Shown: positions 1 to 13,254 of the stretch, piece after piece
Layout: every line of letters begins with the position of its first letter
Position numbering within the stretch: position 1 is the first letter of the stretch
Source of the DNA: Meloidogyne chitwoodi
Taxonomy: Eukaryota > Nematoda > Chromadorea > Rhabditida > Meloidogynidae
Direction of reading: 5' to 3'
Assembly: GCA_015183035.1 (NCBI GenBank)
Contig: JACZZP010000007.1
Coordinates: forward strand, 2,170,001 to 2,234,000
Length of the DNA stretch: 64,000 bases
The notes under the pieces: model-generated
Databases searched by the model: none
Told to the model about the DNA's origin: nothing
The model's input: only the letters and a program-made list of their open reading frames with translations
Program-made: the position numbers and the translations under genes

Positions 1-975
1 ATCTTCTTCTTTAGCAACACAAAATGAGAGAATAACAACAACTACAACAAATTCATCAGCTTCTTCCTCAAATTTTAATAATAATAATACAACAAATATT
101 TCTCCAAATCAACAACAACAAATGACACAAAATTTAAATAATCAAATAAACCAGCAACAATTATTACAACCACCACCCCAACAACAACAACAACTTTTTA
201 TTAATGCACAACAAACAAATCAACAACAGCAACAACATTTTTCAGTAATTTTTTTCATTTTAATTTAATAATTGTGTGGTTTAGTCGGGAAAGCTTTAAA
301 CTCGTGTAAGGGTAGAGAGTAAAATAGAACAAATTTCGAATCCATCTATAGAAAAAAAGTTTTTTAAAGCCAAAAACGTTGAAAAAATTAATTTTCGTAC
401 TTTTTAAGAAAGAAAACGTGTATATTTATTTTTATAAAACATAAAAAAATAACAATAATTTAATTTTTAGCCTTCTCAACGTCATCAATTACCACCACCG
501 CCACAACCAAATCCTGTTTCCCCTCAACAACAACAACAATATCTTCAACAACAAAGACTACCTATTCCTTATGGCATTGTTTCACCTCATGTTTATGGTG
601 CACCACAACAACAACAACAGCATTTACATAATCAACAACAAGCTTCTTTAATGGCTGCTCCGTATGGATTTTCTGGTATTATTTTTTAAGAAAAATAGGT
701 TAGGTAAAGGAAGAGGCTCCTAGTGAGGAATTTCAATATAAAATCTTACTATCGGTTTATTTAAAAATTTTTTAGGTCAACCCAGCGGACATTATGGAAT
801 GCAACCGCCAACAGCACAACCACCTTTATTCAATCATCAATCTTCAGTACAAGCACAAATGTATCATCACCATATGATGCAACAACAACAAAATCATTAT
901 CAACCTCAAATAGTAACACCTTCTCAAAATTCTAATACTCAACAAAATAGTGGTGGAATGCAACATCAAAGATAA
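1..975 (+). CDS. Gln-rich protein, C-terminal part (5' end outside window)
   Basis: The window opens inside this gene. Three exons can be joined in one frame: 2-244, 471-675 and 776-975, ending in TAA at 973-975. The first intron is phase 0 and the second is phase 1. The visible roughly 215 residues are very rich in Gln with Pro, His, Asn and Ser, and include several poly-Gln runs of four or five, a Pro-rich stretch at the start of exon 2 and a His/Met/Gln cluster near the end. No folded domain is visible, so this is probably a disordered prion-like tail of a larger protein. Such tails are common in RNA-binding and transcription proteins, but I do not recognise the family. The first intron (226 nt) is long for this window and holds a tRNA-like element. 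It converges on the aldolase gene. The reading frame is secure; the function is unknown. Confidence 0.75.
270..345 (+). repeat. tRNA-like (A box/B box) element in intron
   Basis: A TGGTTTAGTCGG stretch near 276 resembles the RNA polymerase III A box, and TTTCGAATCC near 334 resembles the B box, at about tRNA spacing. No clean cloverleaf can be drawn, so it is read as a decayed tRNA-derived repeat, not a functional tRNA. Confidence 0.35.
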
Positions 976-1394
976 AAATTATTTAATTTTTTAAAAAACA
1001 CAATTTTTATTTTTTTTGTGTGTCGACCAAGTTCATAACAATATTTTTATCATTTCAAAATATTTTATATTGTGATAAAACTCAAAAAAATTTTCCTTCT
1101 ACACCGACTAGCGCTAAGAGTTTTTGATGCTTGGATTTTAAATTCTAAAAAATATAAAGTTTATATTAAATTTTATATTTTTAAGAACAGTTTGAATAAA
1201 AAATATGGATATTATAATGTCTAATCAAATTAAAAGTGAATATATAATATTAAGGGCATTATATGAAAAAGGATAAATTTTCCCTATTTTGTCACATTTT
1301 TTTAATATAATGTCATTTTAAGTGCAATATAATCTAATCTTTATATTCTGTCAAAACTGTTCATTTTCTACTTCTTGTCAATTAAGCATCTCTT
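976..1394. other. Convergent 3' spacer
   Basis: AT-rich spacer between the end of the Gln-rich gene and the end of the aldolase gene. It should hold both 3' UTRs. I see no further gene or structured element in it. Confidence 0.5.
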
Positions 1395-2830
1395 CTAATA
1401 GGCGTGTTTGGCCACAAACAAAGATTCAGCAGCAGAGGCTGCTCCTTCTTCTCCAGTGTATTTGCCCATTTGTGCGTCTCCATTAGCCTTTAAAAATGAG
1501 ATATACATAATTACTAGTTTAATTAAAAAGGAGAGGGGAGAATTACTCGAATTTTTAAACCTTGGCACGATGAAGTAGAACTTTTTGCGCCTCAGCAATA
1601 TTAGCATCTGAGCCCTTCCAACTTTTAAGAACTGAAGATTGCAACGCGCGACCATAAGAAAATGTGAGTGTCCATGGGCGAGGTCCTGGGACATTGTTTA
1701 TTGCATTCAAATTTTGAGTGGCTTCAATTTCTGATTGACCTCCAGACAAGAAAACGACACCTAAAAAGTAAAAATTATAAAGTTAATTTTTGCCCATATT
1801 TTACCAGGAACAGCAATTGGAACTCCACGACGCAGTGCCGTAACAGTGGCCAAACCAATCTCTTCAGGCGTAGCCTTCTTTGCATGTGATTGTCCAGGAG
1901 TCACCATATTGGGTTTAAGCAGAGTTCCCTCAAGATAAATGTGATGATCAGCCAAAGCTTTGTAGACGTAAGCGAGTGTAAGTTCGGTGACCTAAATTGA
2001 TGTAAAAGTATAGAATTACCATAAAAACGTTAAATTTAAACCTTAGCACAACGTTCGATGTCATGGTCTCCATCACATAAAACCTCTGGTTCGACAATGG
2101 GTACAAGCCCATTCTGTTGACAGATACTTGCATAACGTGCAAGAACATTTGCATTTTCCAAAAGAGCCAAATGAGATGGCTTGTGAGGACCAATGTTTAT
2201 GACACAACGCCATTTGGTAAAGTCACAACCTCCCTTCTTGTACTCGGCACAACGTTGAGAAAGATTGTCCAAACCTTAAAGAAAGTTGGGGAAATCACAC
2301 TTTAGAGGCTTAAATTTTTATTCAGCCATCAGGAATAAATGAATAATTTAATCAAAATTTCCCCGAAAGACCTTGAGTCGTTCCTTCATCAAGAGTTCCT
2401 GCCAATTTGACAACTCCAGTGTCCACTTTAATACCAGCAACTGCTCCATTCTTCTTGATCAAATCAACGAATCGCTCTCCACTATCTGTTTTCTATAAAG
2501 ACAAAATAAACGTTTTAACGTATTCAAAAACCTGTCTAAAAGTTTCATCAAAAAGAATCACTCCACTAATGTTCTGTCCAAAATTTGGAGTAGAAAAGAG
2601 AAGTTGGCGGTATTTGCGACGATTTTCTTCGTTGTTTTCGACGTTGATGCCTTCAAAACGTTTACCAATTGAACCTAAATTGATATAATTTTAGATTTGT
2701 ATTTTTTATCGTTTTAACCTGTGCTCTCGTCTGCCGCCAAAATTCCTTTTCCGCTCTGAAGAATACGTTGAGCAATAGCACGAAGCTCATCTTTTTGCTC
2801 TTTGCTAAGAGAATCTTTGTACGAGTCCAT
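1395..2830 (-). CDS. aldo: Fructose-bisphosphate aldolase, class I
   Basis: Class I aldolase cleaves fructose-1,6-bisphosphate to glyceraldehyde-3-phosphate and dihydroxyacetone phosphate in cytosolic glycolysis and gluconeogenesis. Seven exons on the minus strand (2719-2830, 2532-2674, 2372-2492, 2042-2274, 1805-1991, 1561-1760, 1395-1487) give 362 residues, the usual family length. The N-terminal [15 protein letters not shown] segment, the WRCVINIG segment, the Schiff-base lysine in [14 protein letters not shown] and the FLSGGQSE segment are all present. The protein ends in Ala-Tyr; this C-terminal tyrosine is needed for full activity in the family. All introns are GT-AG, 39 to 97 nt. The start is the only plausible ATG, at 2828-2830. 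It is divergent from the ATP synthase gene across 1.8 kb. C. elegans has two class I aldolases (aldo-1, aldo-2), and I cannot tell which this matches. Confidence 0.97.
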
Positions 2831-4672
2831 TATAGAATTTAATTTAAGAATATTCTTTTTTTAACTGAAAAACGATTAAAAATAAGTCAATAAATTAGAA
2901 AGTTTCAAGAAAATAAAAAAAATAGAGTTAGTGAAACTATTCTCAGAAAACGTAAACATTAAAATACTCTTTTGGATCAAGAAATTTTATGAGAAAGAGA
3001 ATCGAATAGGTCAAGGCCATAAAAACAGAAGAGAGAAAATAGTAAAGATACGAAAAAGATGGGCGTTTGCTGATAGTCAAGAGAATAAGGACTGAGAAAT
3101 GTGCGTTCTTTTATACTTTAAATCAACAAACGATATCAGTAGAATACTTTGAATAACTAAAATTATGAAAATTGGGACAAAAATAAACAAAAAAGTTAGA
3201 TTAGAATGCAAATACAAGAATATGCCCAAAAGATCAGGATTGAATTGCACAATAACAGGAGAAAAGTAAAAAAGAAAAGAAAAAGACCTCATGTCAATTG
3301 TCTCTGCACAGCGGGTTAAGGCGGACTTAATGAAGTGTCTCGTTTTCTTTCTTTCTATAATTTGCTTTCTCGTTTTAATCATTACTCTCGTTTTTCATTT
3401 TACCCAGAAATGAGGTTACCAACTTTAAAATCCAATATCTCGACTTTTAGTTAACAGATTTTAATTTCGTCTAACAATTTCATAGATTATAGTTTTAAGA
3501 ATGTTTTAAGAAAAAAAGTTGAAAGATTTTGCTTCTTTTGAAAAAATTTTGCTTCTTTAACTTTTATATCGACAAATATGCCAAGAAAAACAACTACTGA
3601 GCGATTTTTACGACAAAGGAGCAAAAAGGTACATGAAGCAAGCAGCGCTTAGTCGAATGAAACTAAAATTAAAGTGATCAGACAACTTTGAAGAAAGTTA
3701 TGGCCAAAAATATGGCAATTTTCGTCGATTTTCAAAAAACCATAACTTATCCAAATATTATTATTTTTTTCTAAAAATTTTATAGGATTATATAACAATA
3801 ATAGGGCTATAAAATTACAAAATTTAAAAAAATATGGACCAGGGAATCCTTTGTTTTAGGAGCTCCCACTTTTCATCGAAGTTGGATAAAAGGAAACTGA
3901 AGAGATCAATTATTATTCAAGAAAAATTTATATGAGATTGTTCTATTTTCATCGCTGAGTCGATTGAAACAAAAATAAAAGTGATTTGAAAATTTTGAAG
4001 AAAGTTATGGCCAAAAATATGGCAATTTTTATCGATTTTCAAAAAATCATACCTCAGCTACTTAAGTTTGTACGCAGCACAAAATTTGTAAAATTGTAGT
4101 AACGATATAATGGTATAACTATACAAAATTTGAAAAAATTTGACTATGAGATTCTCATACTATAAGTTCCTAATAATTTCCCTTATGCAAGAGAGAAATT
4201 CTCTCATTGACCATTTTCATGCTGACCCTTTTGCAACTTTTTACGCTGCTGACCATTTATCCTTCTCTCTTAATTTTCTCCACACATTTCTCACCACCGC
4301 TGCCTAACTTTCCAGATCTACCATACTAAGACATAACAACACTGCAAATCTTTTCTCTAAGCTAAGTCGTGTCTGTCAACTGGGCTGACCCGCTGTGTCT
4401 CTGTTAAACAAAAACCGTTTAAATTAAAAAAACATTATGCCAAAAATAGTTATCGTATGATGTAATAGTCTCTCACCAGATATACATAGAAAGATCTTTT
4501 TATCGATTTTCAAGCTAGTTGTAAGCTTGTAATTAGTGAATTATGATTTTTAACGAAATTCAAGCGTTACTGTCTTTTACATCTTTGTTTTCTTTGATTC
4601 TTTGCATATTTTGAAGATTTTTTTATTTGTTTACTCATTAAAATCTTTAGCTTTCAATAAAGTTTATTAAAA
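2831..4672. other. Divergent intergenic region, aldolase / ATP synthase alpha
   Basis: This 1.8-kb spacer must hold both promoters. It has no convincing coding exon. It contains an imperfect direct repeat (listed separately). A splice-acceptor-like CTTTAG at about 4645-4650 lies just upstream of the ATP synthase start and is a candidate trans-splice site. Confidence 0.5.
3640..4055. repeat. Imperfect direct repeat pair (about 100 bp each)
   Basis: The stretches near 3643-3745 and 3950-4053 share a core with GAAGAAAGTTATGGCC followed by a near-identical AT-rich continuation ending in a TCGATTTTCAAAAAA-type stretch. Each begins with an AGTCGA(A/T)TGAAAC-type word. They are about 307 bp apart in the same orientation. 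I read them as two diverged copies of a dispersed repeat. Confidence 0.6.
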
Positions 4673-6621
<1,949 letters not shown>

Positions 6622-6921
6622 GAAGTATTTTAAATATTTGAGACTATAAGAGAAAATAGGATAATTATGTTGTTTATTTAAATTAGAAAAGGTTTTTTAA
6701 AAAACTTTTTTGAAATATGCAGCCTCTCCTCCACTTTTATTGTTTTTTCATTTAATAAAAGAAACTTTTGTTAACAGAATATAAATTGCAAAAGCTAAGT
6801 TCAGATTCGTGATCTCCACCCCAAATTACCACTAGAAACATTTTTGCAGAATTATTTATTTTTTTCAACTAGACCCAGATTCTTTGGAATTACCCATTCT
6901 TTTTCTGTAGTTATTCTCTTT

Positions 6922-7445
6922 TCATTCTCTTAGTATTTCTTTAATTGTTCTAAAATTTAAATATAAAATAATAATCAAAATTCTCAGAATCTTCAAAAAA
7001 ATTTTCCCAACCCTCAAAAATATTCAAAAAGTTTCTCAAGTAATTTGATATACAAATTAATAAAACTTACATTTTAACGCGCATCTCATTCATATAGATT
7101 TTTTCAATCAAAACGTCAGAAAACTAAATAAAATTTATTTTTTTTAAATAAAATTTTCTTACTTTATCAATGAGATTCTTGTTATCCTCTACCATTTTTG
7201 TAACAATTTCCCACAATTTTTTTATGGTTTGTTCCATTGCTTCTGTATTCAAGTCATCAAAATTTCCTGATGTTGATGGTAGTAACGCTGCTGCTCCTCT
7301 GATAGAATTGAGTCCTTCTTCAAGCTGTGAAAAAATTAAAAAATTTAAGCATTTCTAAAAGTAGTTTGCCTATTTTATTAAAATCATATTCGTTACAGAG
7401 AAAATAAGTTCCATAAAACACTTGGCCTGAAATAGCGCCAGCCAT
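6922..7445 (-). CDS. Small spliced gene, left-arm copy of palindrome 1
   Basis: This is the mirror image of the gene in the right arm. Exons fall at 7422-7445 (weak), 7163-7324, 7071-7123 and 6922-6949. All splice sites and the stop codon are preserved and no frame break is visible. The two copies are head to head with start codons about 31 bp apart, which leaves no room for separate promoters inside the palindrome. Either one or both copies are truncated and silent, or the arrangement is an assembly artefact. Confidence 0.4.
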
Positions 7446-7476
7446 AAACACTTTAATTTCATCATAGAAAGTGTTT

Positions 7477-8000
7477 ATGGCTGGCGCTATTTCAGGCCAA
7501 GTGTTTTATGGAACTTATTTTCTCTGTAACGAATATGATTTTAATAAAATAGGCAAACTACTTTTAGAAATGCTTAAATTTTTTAATTTTTTCACAGCTT
7601 GAAGAAGGACTCAATTCTATCAGAGGAGCAGCAGCGTTACTACCATCAACATCAGGAAATTTTGATGACTTGAATACAGAAGCAATGGAACAAACCATAA
7701 AAAAATTGTGGGAAATTGTTACAAAAATGGTAGAGGATAACAAGAATCTCATTGATAAAGTAAGAAAATTTTATTTAAAAAAAATAAATTTTATTTAGTT
7801 TTCTGACGTTTTGATTGAAAAAATCTATATGAATGAGATGCGCGTTAAAATGTAAGTTTTATTATTTTGTATATCAAATTACTTGAGAAACTTTTTGAAT
7901 ATTTTTGAGGGTTGGGAAAATTTTTTTGAAGATTCTGAGAATTTTGATTATTATTTTATATTTAAATTTTAGAACAATTAAAGAAATACTAAGAGAATGA
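7477..8000 (+). CDS. Small spliced gene, right-arm copy of palindrome 1
   Basis: Four putative exons, 7477-7500, 7598-7759, 7799-7851 and 7973-8000, join in frame to 88 residues plus TGA. The three downstream exons are the well-supported part. They have clean acceptors (TTCACAG, TTATTTAG, AATTTTAG) and GTAAG donors, and encode an acidic helical protein with NSIRGAAALLPS, ETVTKMVEDNKNLIDK-like (here EIVTKMVEDNKNLIDK) and VLIEKIYMNEMRVK segments. The first exon is weak: its donor is GTG and its ATG lies only 9 bp inside the arm. The true 5' exons may have been cut off when the palindrome formed. I do not recognise the protein. Its shape, short and all-helical, would suit a small complex subunit, but that is only a guess. 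Confidence 0.45.
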
Positions 8001-8210
8001 AAAGAGAAGAACTACAGAAAAAGAATGGGTAATTCCAAAGAATCTGGGTCTAGTTGAAAAAAATAAATAATTCTGCAAAAATGTTTCTAGTGGTAATTTG
8101 GGGTGGAGATCACGAATCTGAACTTAGCCTTCTAAAATTTGCTATCAACAGACAAAATAATGTTGTAAAAATTAATAAATAACAAAAATTACATTAAATT
8201 AGAAAAAACC

Positions 8211-8869
8211 TTATCGTCTCAAATAAACAGTTTTTTCCCTTCTTTTATCACGCTTTTTTTTTCCATCATTATTTTCATCAAGTTCAGGAGCAGGTGCAAA
8301 AAACCAAGGTCCAAGCAATTTTGTCCATAATTTATAAGCTCCGAACATTGGAAGAAGAAGCATCAATAAATAAAAATAAACAGAAAATAGGCTTAAAAGT
8401 TGAACCAAAACGCTGAGAATGACCACGTCTTTACAATACCTTCAAGTTTAAAAAATTAAAAAATGTAGTAAAATAAGGTTATTACTCTCCAAATGCTTGA
8501 GGATCGTTGAGATCAAGACCAGCGTCAATAATTTGATTTTTTTCGCTACGTATACTCTTCATCTTTAAAAAATTTGTTTCCTAATAAAAATAAAAAATAC
8601 CATTGAAAACATTAGACCAATCGAAGAAAGTTGGCAAATGAAACTGATAATAAGACCAATCTGTTAAAAGCCAAAAATTTATTTTTAAAAAGAAAATCAT
8701 AAAAAAATACCCAATAACCACGTGAAGTGTTAAAAACGAAAAAATTTAAAATTCCAACAATAGACAATGATACAGCACTAGCAGCAGAATAGGCAATAAT
8801 AGTTTGTCGATTTTCATCGTAAATTTGACGTTGACCACGAGCCGCTTGTTTTACATGTTTTTGGCTCAT
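8211..8869 (-). CDS. TMEM208 / SND2 homologue (ER membrane protein)
   Basis: TMEM208 is a small multi-pass ER membrane protein linked to the SRP-independent (SND) targeting route for membrane proteins. Four exons (8711-8869, 8601-8660, 8486-8562, 8211-8439) give 174 residues; the human protein has 173. The family signature is clear: GQRQIYDENRQTI near the N terminus, two hydrophobic segments, DAGLDLNDPQAFGEYCKDVV, two more hydrophobic segments, KLWTKLLGPWFFAP and a basic tail rich in Lys and Arg. The ATG at 8867-8869 lies two bases after a TTTTTACAG acceptor, so the mRNA is probably trans-spliced there; a TTG 24 bp further upstream is not the start. It lies 334 bp downstream of NTF2 on the same strand, so the two may share an operon. 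Confidence 0.92.
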
Positions 8870-9203
8870 TTCTGTAAAAAATATAAAGCTCAAGATTCAA
8901 AAGAATTTTAAAAATATTTAAGAGGCGTGTTCAGGCATTCATTTCTGTTGATGGAAACAGCATTTAATTAAAAATATAAATCGCAATCGAATATAAAAAA
9001 TAATTTTTCAAAAACTAACAATTTATCAAAGAAAAAATTAAATATAAAACCAAAATAATGATGTAAATAATCAACCAAAATTGTGTGTTATTTCATTTGA
9101 AAACACAAAAATAAACAAAAAGTTGTACGTTATTTATCAAAAACTTGAAATAGAGACAATTTTTCTTTAGCCTTTCTTTTAAGAACGCCAATTTATATTT
9201 CTC
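8870..9203. other. Spacer between NTF2 and TMEM208
   Basis: AT-rich 334-bp spacer between two minus-strand genes. It includes the NTF2 3' UTR and, next to 8869, the probable trans-splice acceptor of TMEM208. Nothing else is seen. Confidence 0.5.
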
Positions 9204-9797
9204 TTAATGGAGAACAAGACGAAAGATTTCGTTTGAAATGAAGAAAGAACCAACAGTGTTTGGTTTCAACACAAAACAATGATTGAATGAATTGATTGGA
9301 TCATCGTCAGTCTGATTAATAGAAAAAGATTAAATATAAACTCATTCAAAGAAAACCTTCAATTGCCCAATAACCGTAACAAAGATCGACCCGTCTTGAA
9401 GTGGTTGGCAATCGATCTAAAAACGTATTATTATAAAATAAAAAGAATAAAATACCTTAGTGATAGCATGTTGGATTGTTCGAAATGGTAGAGACTAAAA
9501 AAAGTAAAATACTGAATAAATTCTAATGTTAAAAAAAGGAAAAATTAAAAATATAGCATACTCCAAACTTCTCCAATATTGCAGCCCGACCTCTAACTTG
9601 ATTCCCTTCGAATGTCATAAATGATTGGTCAGCATCGTAAAGGTCATTAAGTCCAACGGTACGAGCAGCAGCGTCAGGCACGTCAAATTTGCTGTAATAG
9701 TGTTGAATAAATGCCTATAAAAAAATTCTTTAATAAAGCGTAACAATTAAAAAAAAATTACCTGACCAACTTGGTCAAAATTTGGATTATAAGCCAT
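9204..9797 (-). CDS. ran-4: Nuclear transport factor 2 (RanGDP import)
   Basis: NTF2 is a small homodimeric carrier that brings RanGDP back into the nucleus through FG-nucleoporins. Five exons (9762-9797, about 9563-9714, 9456-9494, 9357-9416, 9204-9311) give about 131 residues, close to the family's usual 125-135. Visible family features are the N-terminal Asn-Pro-x-Phe...Gly-x-x-Phe-x-x-x-Tyr-Tyr pattern, LYDADQSFMTFEGNQVRGR, AILEKFGSLPF and a C-terminal FNHCFVLKP and FFISNEIFRLVLH. Introns are 40 to 60 nt. Exon 2 counts one base short by my coordinates although the protein reads through cleanly, so one of its edges is uncertain by a base. It is divergent from the AMFR-type ligase. Confidence 0.94.
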
Positions 9798-10564
9798 TGA
9801 TATTAAATAATGAAAAAGATATAAATTATTTGGTCAATAAACCTTAATAAAAATAATCAATAGAATCATAAATTGATAGAAATAATCTTATGGGGGTTAA
9901 ACGGTAAAGCAAAAAAACTCTAAATGTCTCGCAAAGAGAAAAATTTTTCATTTTATCACATTATTACACTAACATTCTCCCACTCTCTTTGTTTTAACAC
10001 TATTTTTCGAGTCAGTGTAGTAAATATTTCAAAATATCAACAAAATGAAATAATACAAAACACCAAAAAGTTTATATTTTTACATTTAGTCGCTTAACTT
10101 TTTTGAAACATTTTCTATTTTTGTCGGTTTTTCTTAATTTTTTATCTTTAATTTTATTCTTGTTTTTTTAATTAGTTTATTAATTTTTATAAAATTTCTT
10201 TCTGTTAATTATGGTTAATTACCCAATTGAAATTTAACTTGAATTGAACGTTTTTTTTGTTATTTTCTCTGACTGACTCTTTTCTCTTTTTCAATTAATT
10301 TATCAATTAATATACGATTCAATTTCAAGGTTATTGAACATGTGTTACACTTAATATTACGCGTGCGTGTATTAGAATTAAATTAGAATTTTTGTTTCAG
10401 TTCCATTTCTAGAAAAATGTTAATTTATCAAGCTAGTACTATATACACCTTTTATGAACCTTTACTTTATTTTTAATTTTTTCTAAATGCAAAGAACATT
10501 TATTATATTTATTTAAAAACCTTTTCTTTTCATTTAGATTCCTTAAATAAGATTCATTTTAACT
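9798..10564. other. Divergent promoter region, NTF2 / AMFR-type ligase
   Basis: A 767-bp AT-rich spacer with no convincing exon. It should carry the promoters of both flanking genes. T-rich and A-rich runs dominate and no repeat stands out. Confidence 0.45.
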
Positions 10565-12924
10565 ATGGATATTTTCAACATTAGATATCTTCCTCGAATT
10601 GGGTTTCCAACAGTAAAAAACTACCTAATATTCAGCTCTATTCTTTTCTTTAGTGGATTTTATTATTATTATAGAATTGTTCAAACACTAGGAACTAATT
10701 TAAGAGTTTGTTTTTATTTTATTTTTAAATTTAATTTTTTAATTTTAAGTTAAATTTGGAGCAACAACAAGATGGGGAAAATATACAAGAAGTTGGTAAT
10801 ATACAAGAAGTTGAATCTTTTGTTGAAGAAAATTTTATCAAAAAATTCATTCTTGTTTTTCAAAAACATCGTCTCCTCTTTTATGTATATATTTTTTGAT
10901 TTTTTAATTCCTTATAATTTTCCCCCTTTTTTAGATTTTACTTAACACTTGTTGTGCTATAATAGCTTTTATGGGTAAAAAATCGATTGAATATCTTTTT
11001 GGCAAATTAACAAATCAGGTTTTAGCATTTTTTGCATCTTTGTGAATAAAAATATTTTTTCTTTATAGGAAGAATCATCTCTTAGAAAATATTTTAGACG
11101 TTTTGTTCAAACAAAACTTACTTTCCTTATTTTCATTTCACATCAAAATTTGTTGGAAGATATTCTTTGTTGGACACCTTGGTTGGCTTTGCAAATTGCT
11201 TGTTTGCTACTTTTGGAATTGGCAGAGTTGCGCGTTGCAAATGTATAACTTTTAAAGAAATTTTAATAATTAAATTTCATCTTTTAAGACGTACAATAAT
11301 GTTAGTTTAAATATTTCCAACCGTCGTCGTCTTTTTATAACTTTAGCAACAACTAATATCTCTGCTATACTAATGATCTTCTTTGTGGTTGGAATTATGG
11401 ATTATATTATTCTTAATTATAGTTTCTTTCTTTTGGCTGATGTATGATTTTTAATTTTTTTCCCAAACAATTTTTTTATTTTTTTTAGTGTTTAATTCTC
11501 CTTATTCAATCATTTCATCTATTTTTCAAATTATTTATAAACACACAAAATTTAAATCAACAGCAACAAGGAAGCACTTATTATATAGATTTTGTATATG
11601 GTTTAGTCAGAGATTGTCTAGAATTTGCAAATTATCTGCATATGATATTTTACTCTCATTTGGCCATAACATATTGCTGTGTTTTTCTTATTATACAAGC
11701 TCAATATTATTATGGACGTATTTCTTCAAAAATTCGGAAACATTGGCAACAAAGAGAAATTCTTTTGCATATTAGTAATAGGTTTATTTTTGATTTTTTA
11801 TTAAATCAGAATTTTGATTTTTTAAATAATTTTATAATTAATTAATTTATATTTTTTATTTTAAAGTTATCTAGCAGCGAATGAGGAAGATTTATTAAAA
11901 AATTCTCAATGTCTTATTTGCTGGCAACACATGAAAAATGCTCGAAAACTTCCTTGTTCTCACATGTTTGTTTATTTAAATATATATTTTTAATTAATTT
12001 TTGTTTAGTTTTCACGAACATTGTTTGCGCCGTTGGCTTGAACAAGATTCTAGTTGTGCTGTTTGTCGAAAATCTTTATCTTTTAATTTAAATAATTTAC
12101 GTCAACAGCAGCAACAACAACAAAACAATAATAATAATAATCCAATAGTTGCTGGTGAGGATGTTGGTCAAGCAATGCAAATGATTTTAGAAATATTTTC
12201 TCCTCACAATAATCGAATTGTTAGATGGTGGTCTCGTTTAATTTTTGATTCTATGAATGAGGAACAGGTTTAAAATTTTATACTTTTATTTTGGGAGTTT
12301 TTTCTGTTTAAGGTGAATGCAATGGTTACGCAAGTCACTGAAATGTTTCCTCAAGTATCAATTGATCAAATACGCCAAATTGTTAATAACACAGGCTCTG
12401 TTACTACAACTGTAGATACATTATTACAACAAAACAACAATCTTGCAGAAAATGATGTTGGGGAAGGTATTCCTGAACAAAATGTTAGTTTTGGAGAAGA
12501 AGCTGCAAGTGGTTCTGATGATTTTGATGAAGATGATGGTAGTTTTGTGAGTGATTCTTCAGAGGAAGAGGAAGAAGTATATTTTTATTAATTTTATTTA
12601 ATTTTTAAAAATTAATTTAAAGCATGTGGAAGATGAAAGTAACTTAAATAACAGTCAAATTACTTCACAATCATCTTCGTCTTCTTTGCAACCCTCATTG
12701 CAGCCTTCACAAATGATACGACCTCAAGGATTTATTAAAACTAAAAATGAATGGCTTAATGATCAAATGACAAAAATGCTTATTGATAATAGGAGGTTTT
12801 TTGATTTAAACTTTTTTTTTATAAAAATTTTAATTTATTTTTCAGGAGATATCTTTCTTCTCATAGAGCGAAAGATTTGGCTAATTCAAATATTAAAATT
12901 TTATTCGAAGGTTCTGGTTTATAA
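10565..12924 (+). CDS. hrdl-1: AMFR/gp78-type ER ubiquitin ligase (RING + CUE)
   Basis: Membrane E3 ubiquitin ligase of the ER-associated degradation pathway. Eleven exons (10565-10705, 10750-10884, 10935-11018, 11069-11242, 11289-11441, 11489-11781, 11867-11965, 12009-12267, 12313-12576, 12623-12795, 12846-12924) give 617 residues. The N-terminal half is a multi-pass membrane domain. A RING-H2 finger follows, from SQCLICWQHMKNARKLPCSH to SCAVCRKSL. A short poly-Gln/Asn linker comes next, then a CUE domain with VTEMFPQVSIDQIRQIV and TTVDTLLQQ, which binds ubiquitin in this family. After an acidic Ser-rich stretch the protein ends in NRRRYLSSHRAKDLA, which resembles the p97/VCP-binding VIM helix of gp78. 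RING plus CUE separates this from HRD1. The splice between exons 7 and 8 makes His-Ile-Phe-His in the RING. UPF1 starts 330 bp downstream on the same strand. Confidence 0.9.
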
Positions 12925-13254
12925 AATTAAAATGTCTTTTTCTTAGATGTTTATTTAATTAAAAAGAAGATTAGATAATTTGAAAAGTGAAGAAAGAACA
13001 AGCATTTCTTTATTTTATATTTAAATATAAATATCATATTTAAATTGTATAAAAAACATATTTTTTTCCCTTTCTTTTTCTTTCTTTAAAGAAAATATAT
13101 ATTGTCTCGATCTTCAATTTCCTTAATATATACTTTATTTACTTCTATTTTATAATTTTTTATTTAATGTTTTTTTACATTTTCTATTTATTTTTTAATT
13201 TCATTCAATTTTTAATTAACATTTTTTAGAGCTAGATACTTTTTTTTAAAAAAA
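12925..13254. other. Short spacer, AMFR-type ligase to UPF1
   Basis: 330-bp T-rich spacer between two plus-strand genes, with an ATTTTTTAG acceptor-like site at about 13222-13230 ahead of the UPF1 ATG. The spacing and the acceptor fit an operon with trans-splicing of the downstream mRNA, but do not prove it. Confidence 0.4.

Larger units (their letters stand above)
6794..8128. repeat. Large near-perfect palindrome 1 (661-bp arms, 13-bp spacer)
   Basis: Arms 6794-7454 and 7468-8128 are reverse complements with a fixed coordinate sum of 14922 along the whole length, so there are no net indels. In a by-eye comparison I saw at least two single-base differences. One lies in an intron, near left 7057 and right 7865. 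The other is near left 6912 and right 8010. The spacer is 7455-7467. Identity ends sharply at both outer edges. Each arm carries the same small spliced gene (listed separately). Such an inverted duplication is either very recent, kept identical by gene conversion, or an assembly or hairpin-sequencing artefact. Confidence 0.95.

Noticed and set aside
3077..3382. 101-codon open frame on the minus strand between aldolase and ATP synthase
   Set aside because: Low-complexity, Phe/Ile/Leu-rich composition typical of AT-rich spacer, no splice context and no similarity that I recognise.
7170..7752. 62-codon open frames on the strand opposite the small gene in palindrome 1
   Set aside because: They are antisense to an exon with good splice sites on the other strand, so they are shadows.
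8870..8893. Upstream non-ATG start for TMEM208
   Set aside because: It begins with TTG and lies before a TTTTTACAG splice acceptor; the ATG at 8869 matches the family length.
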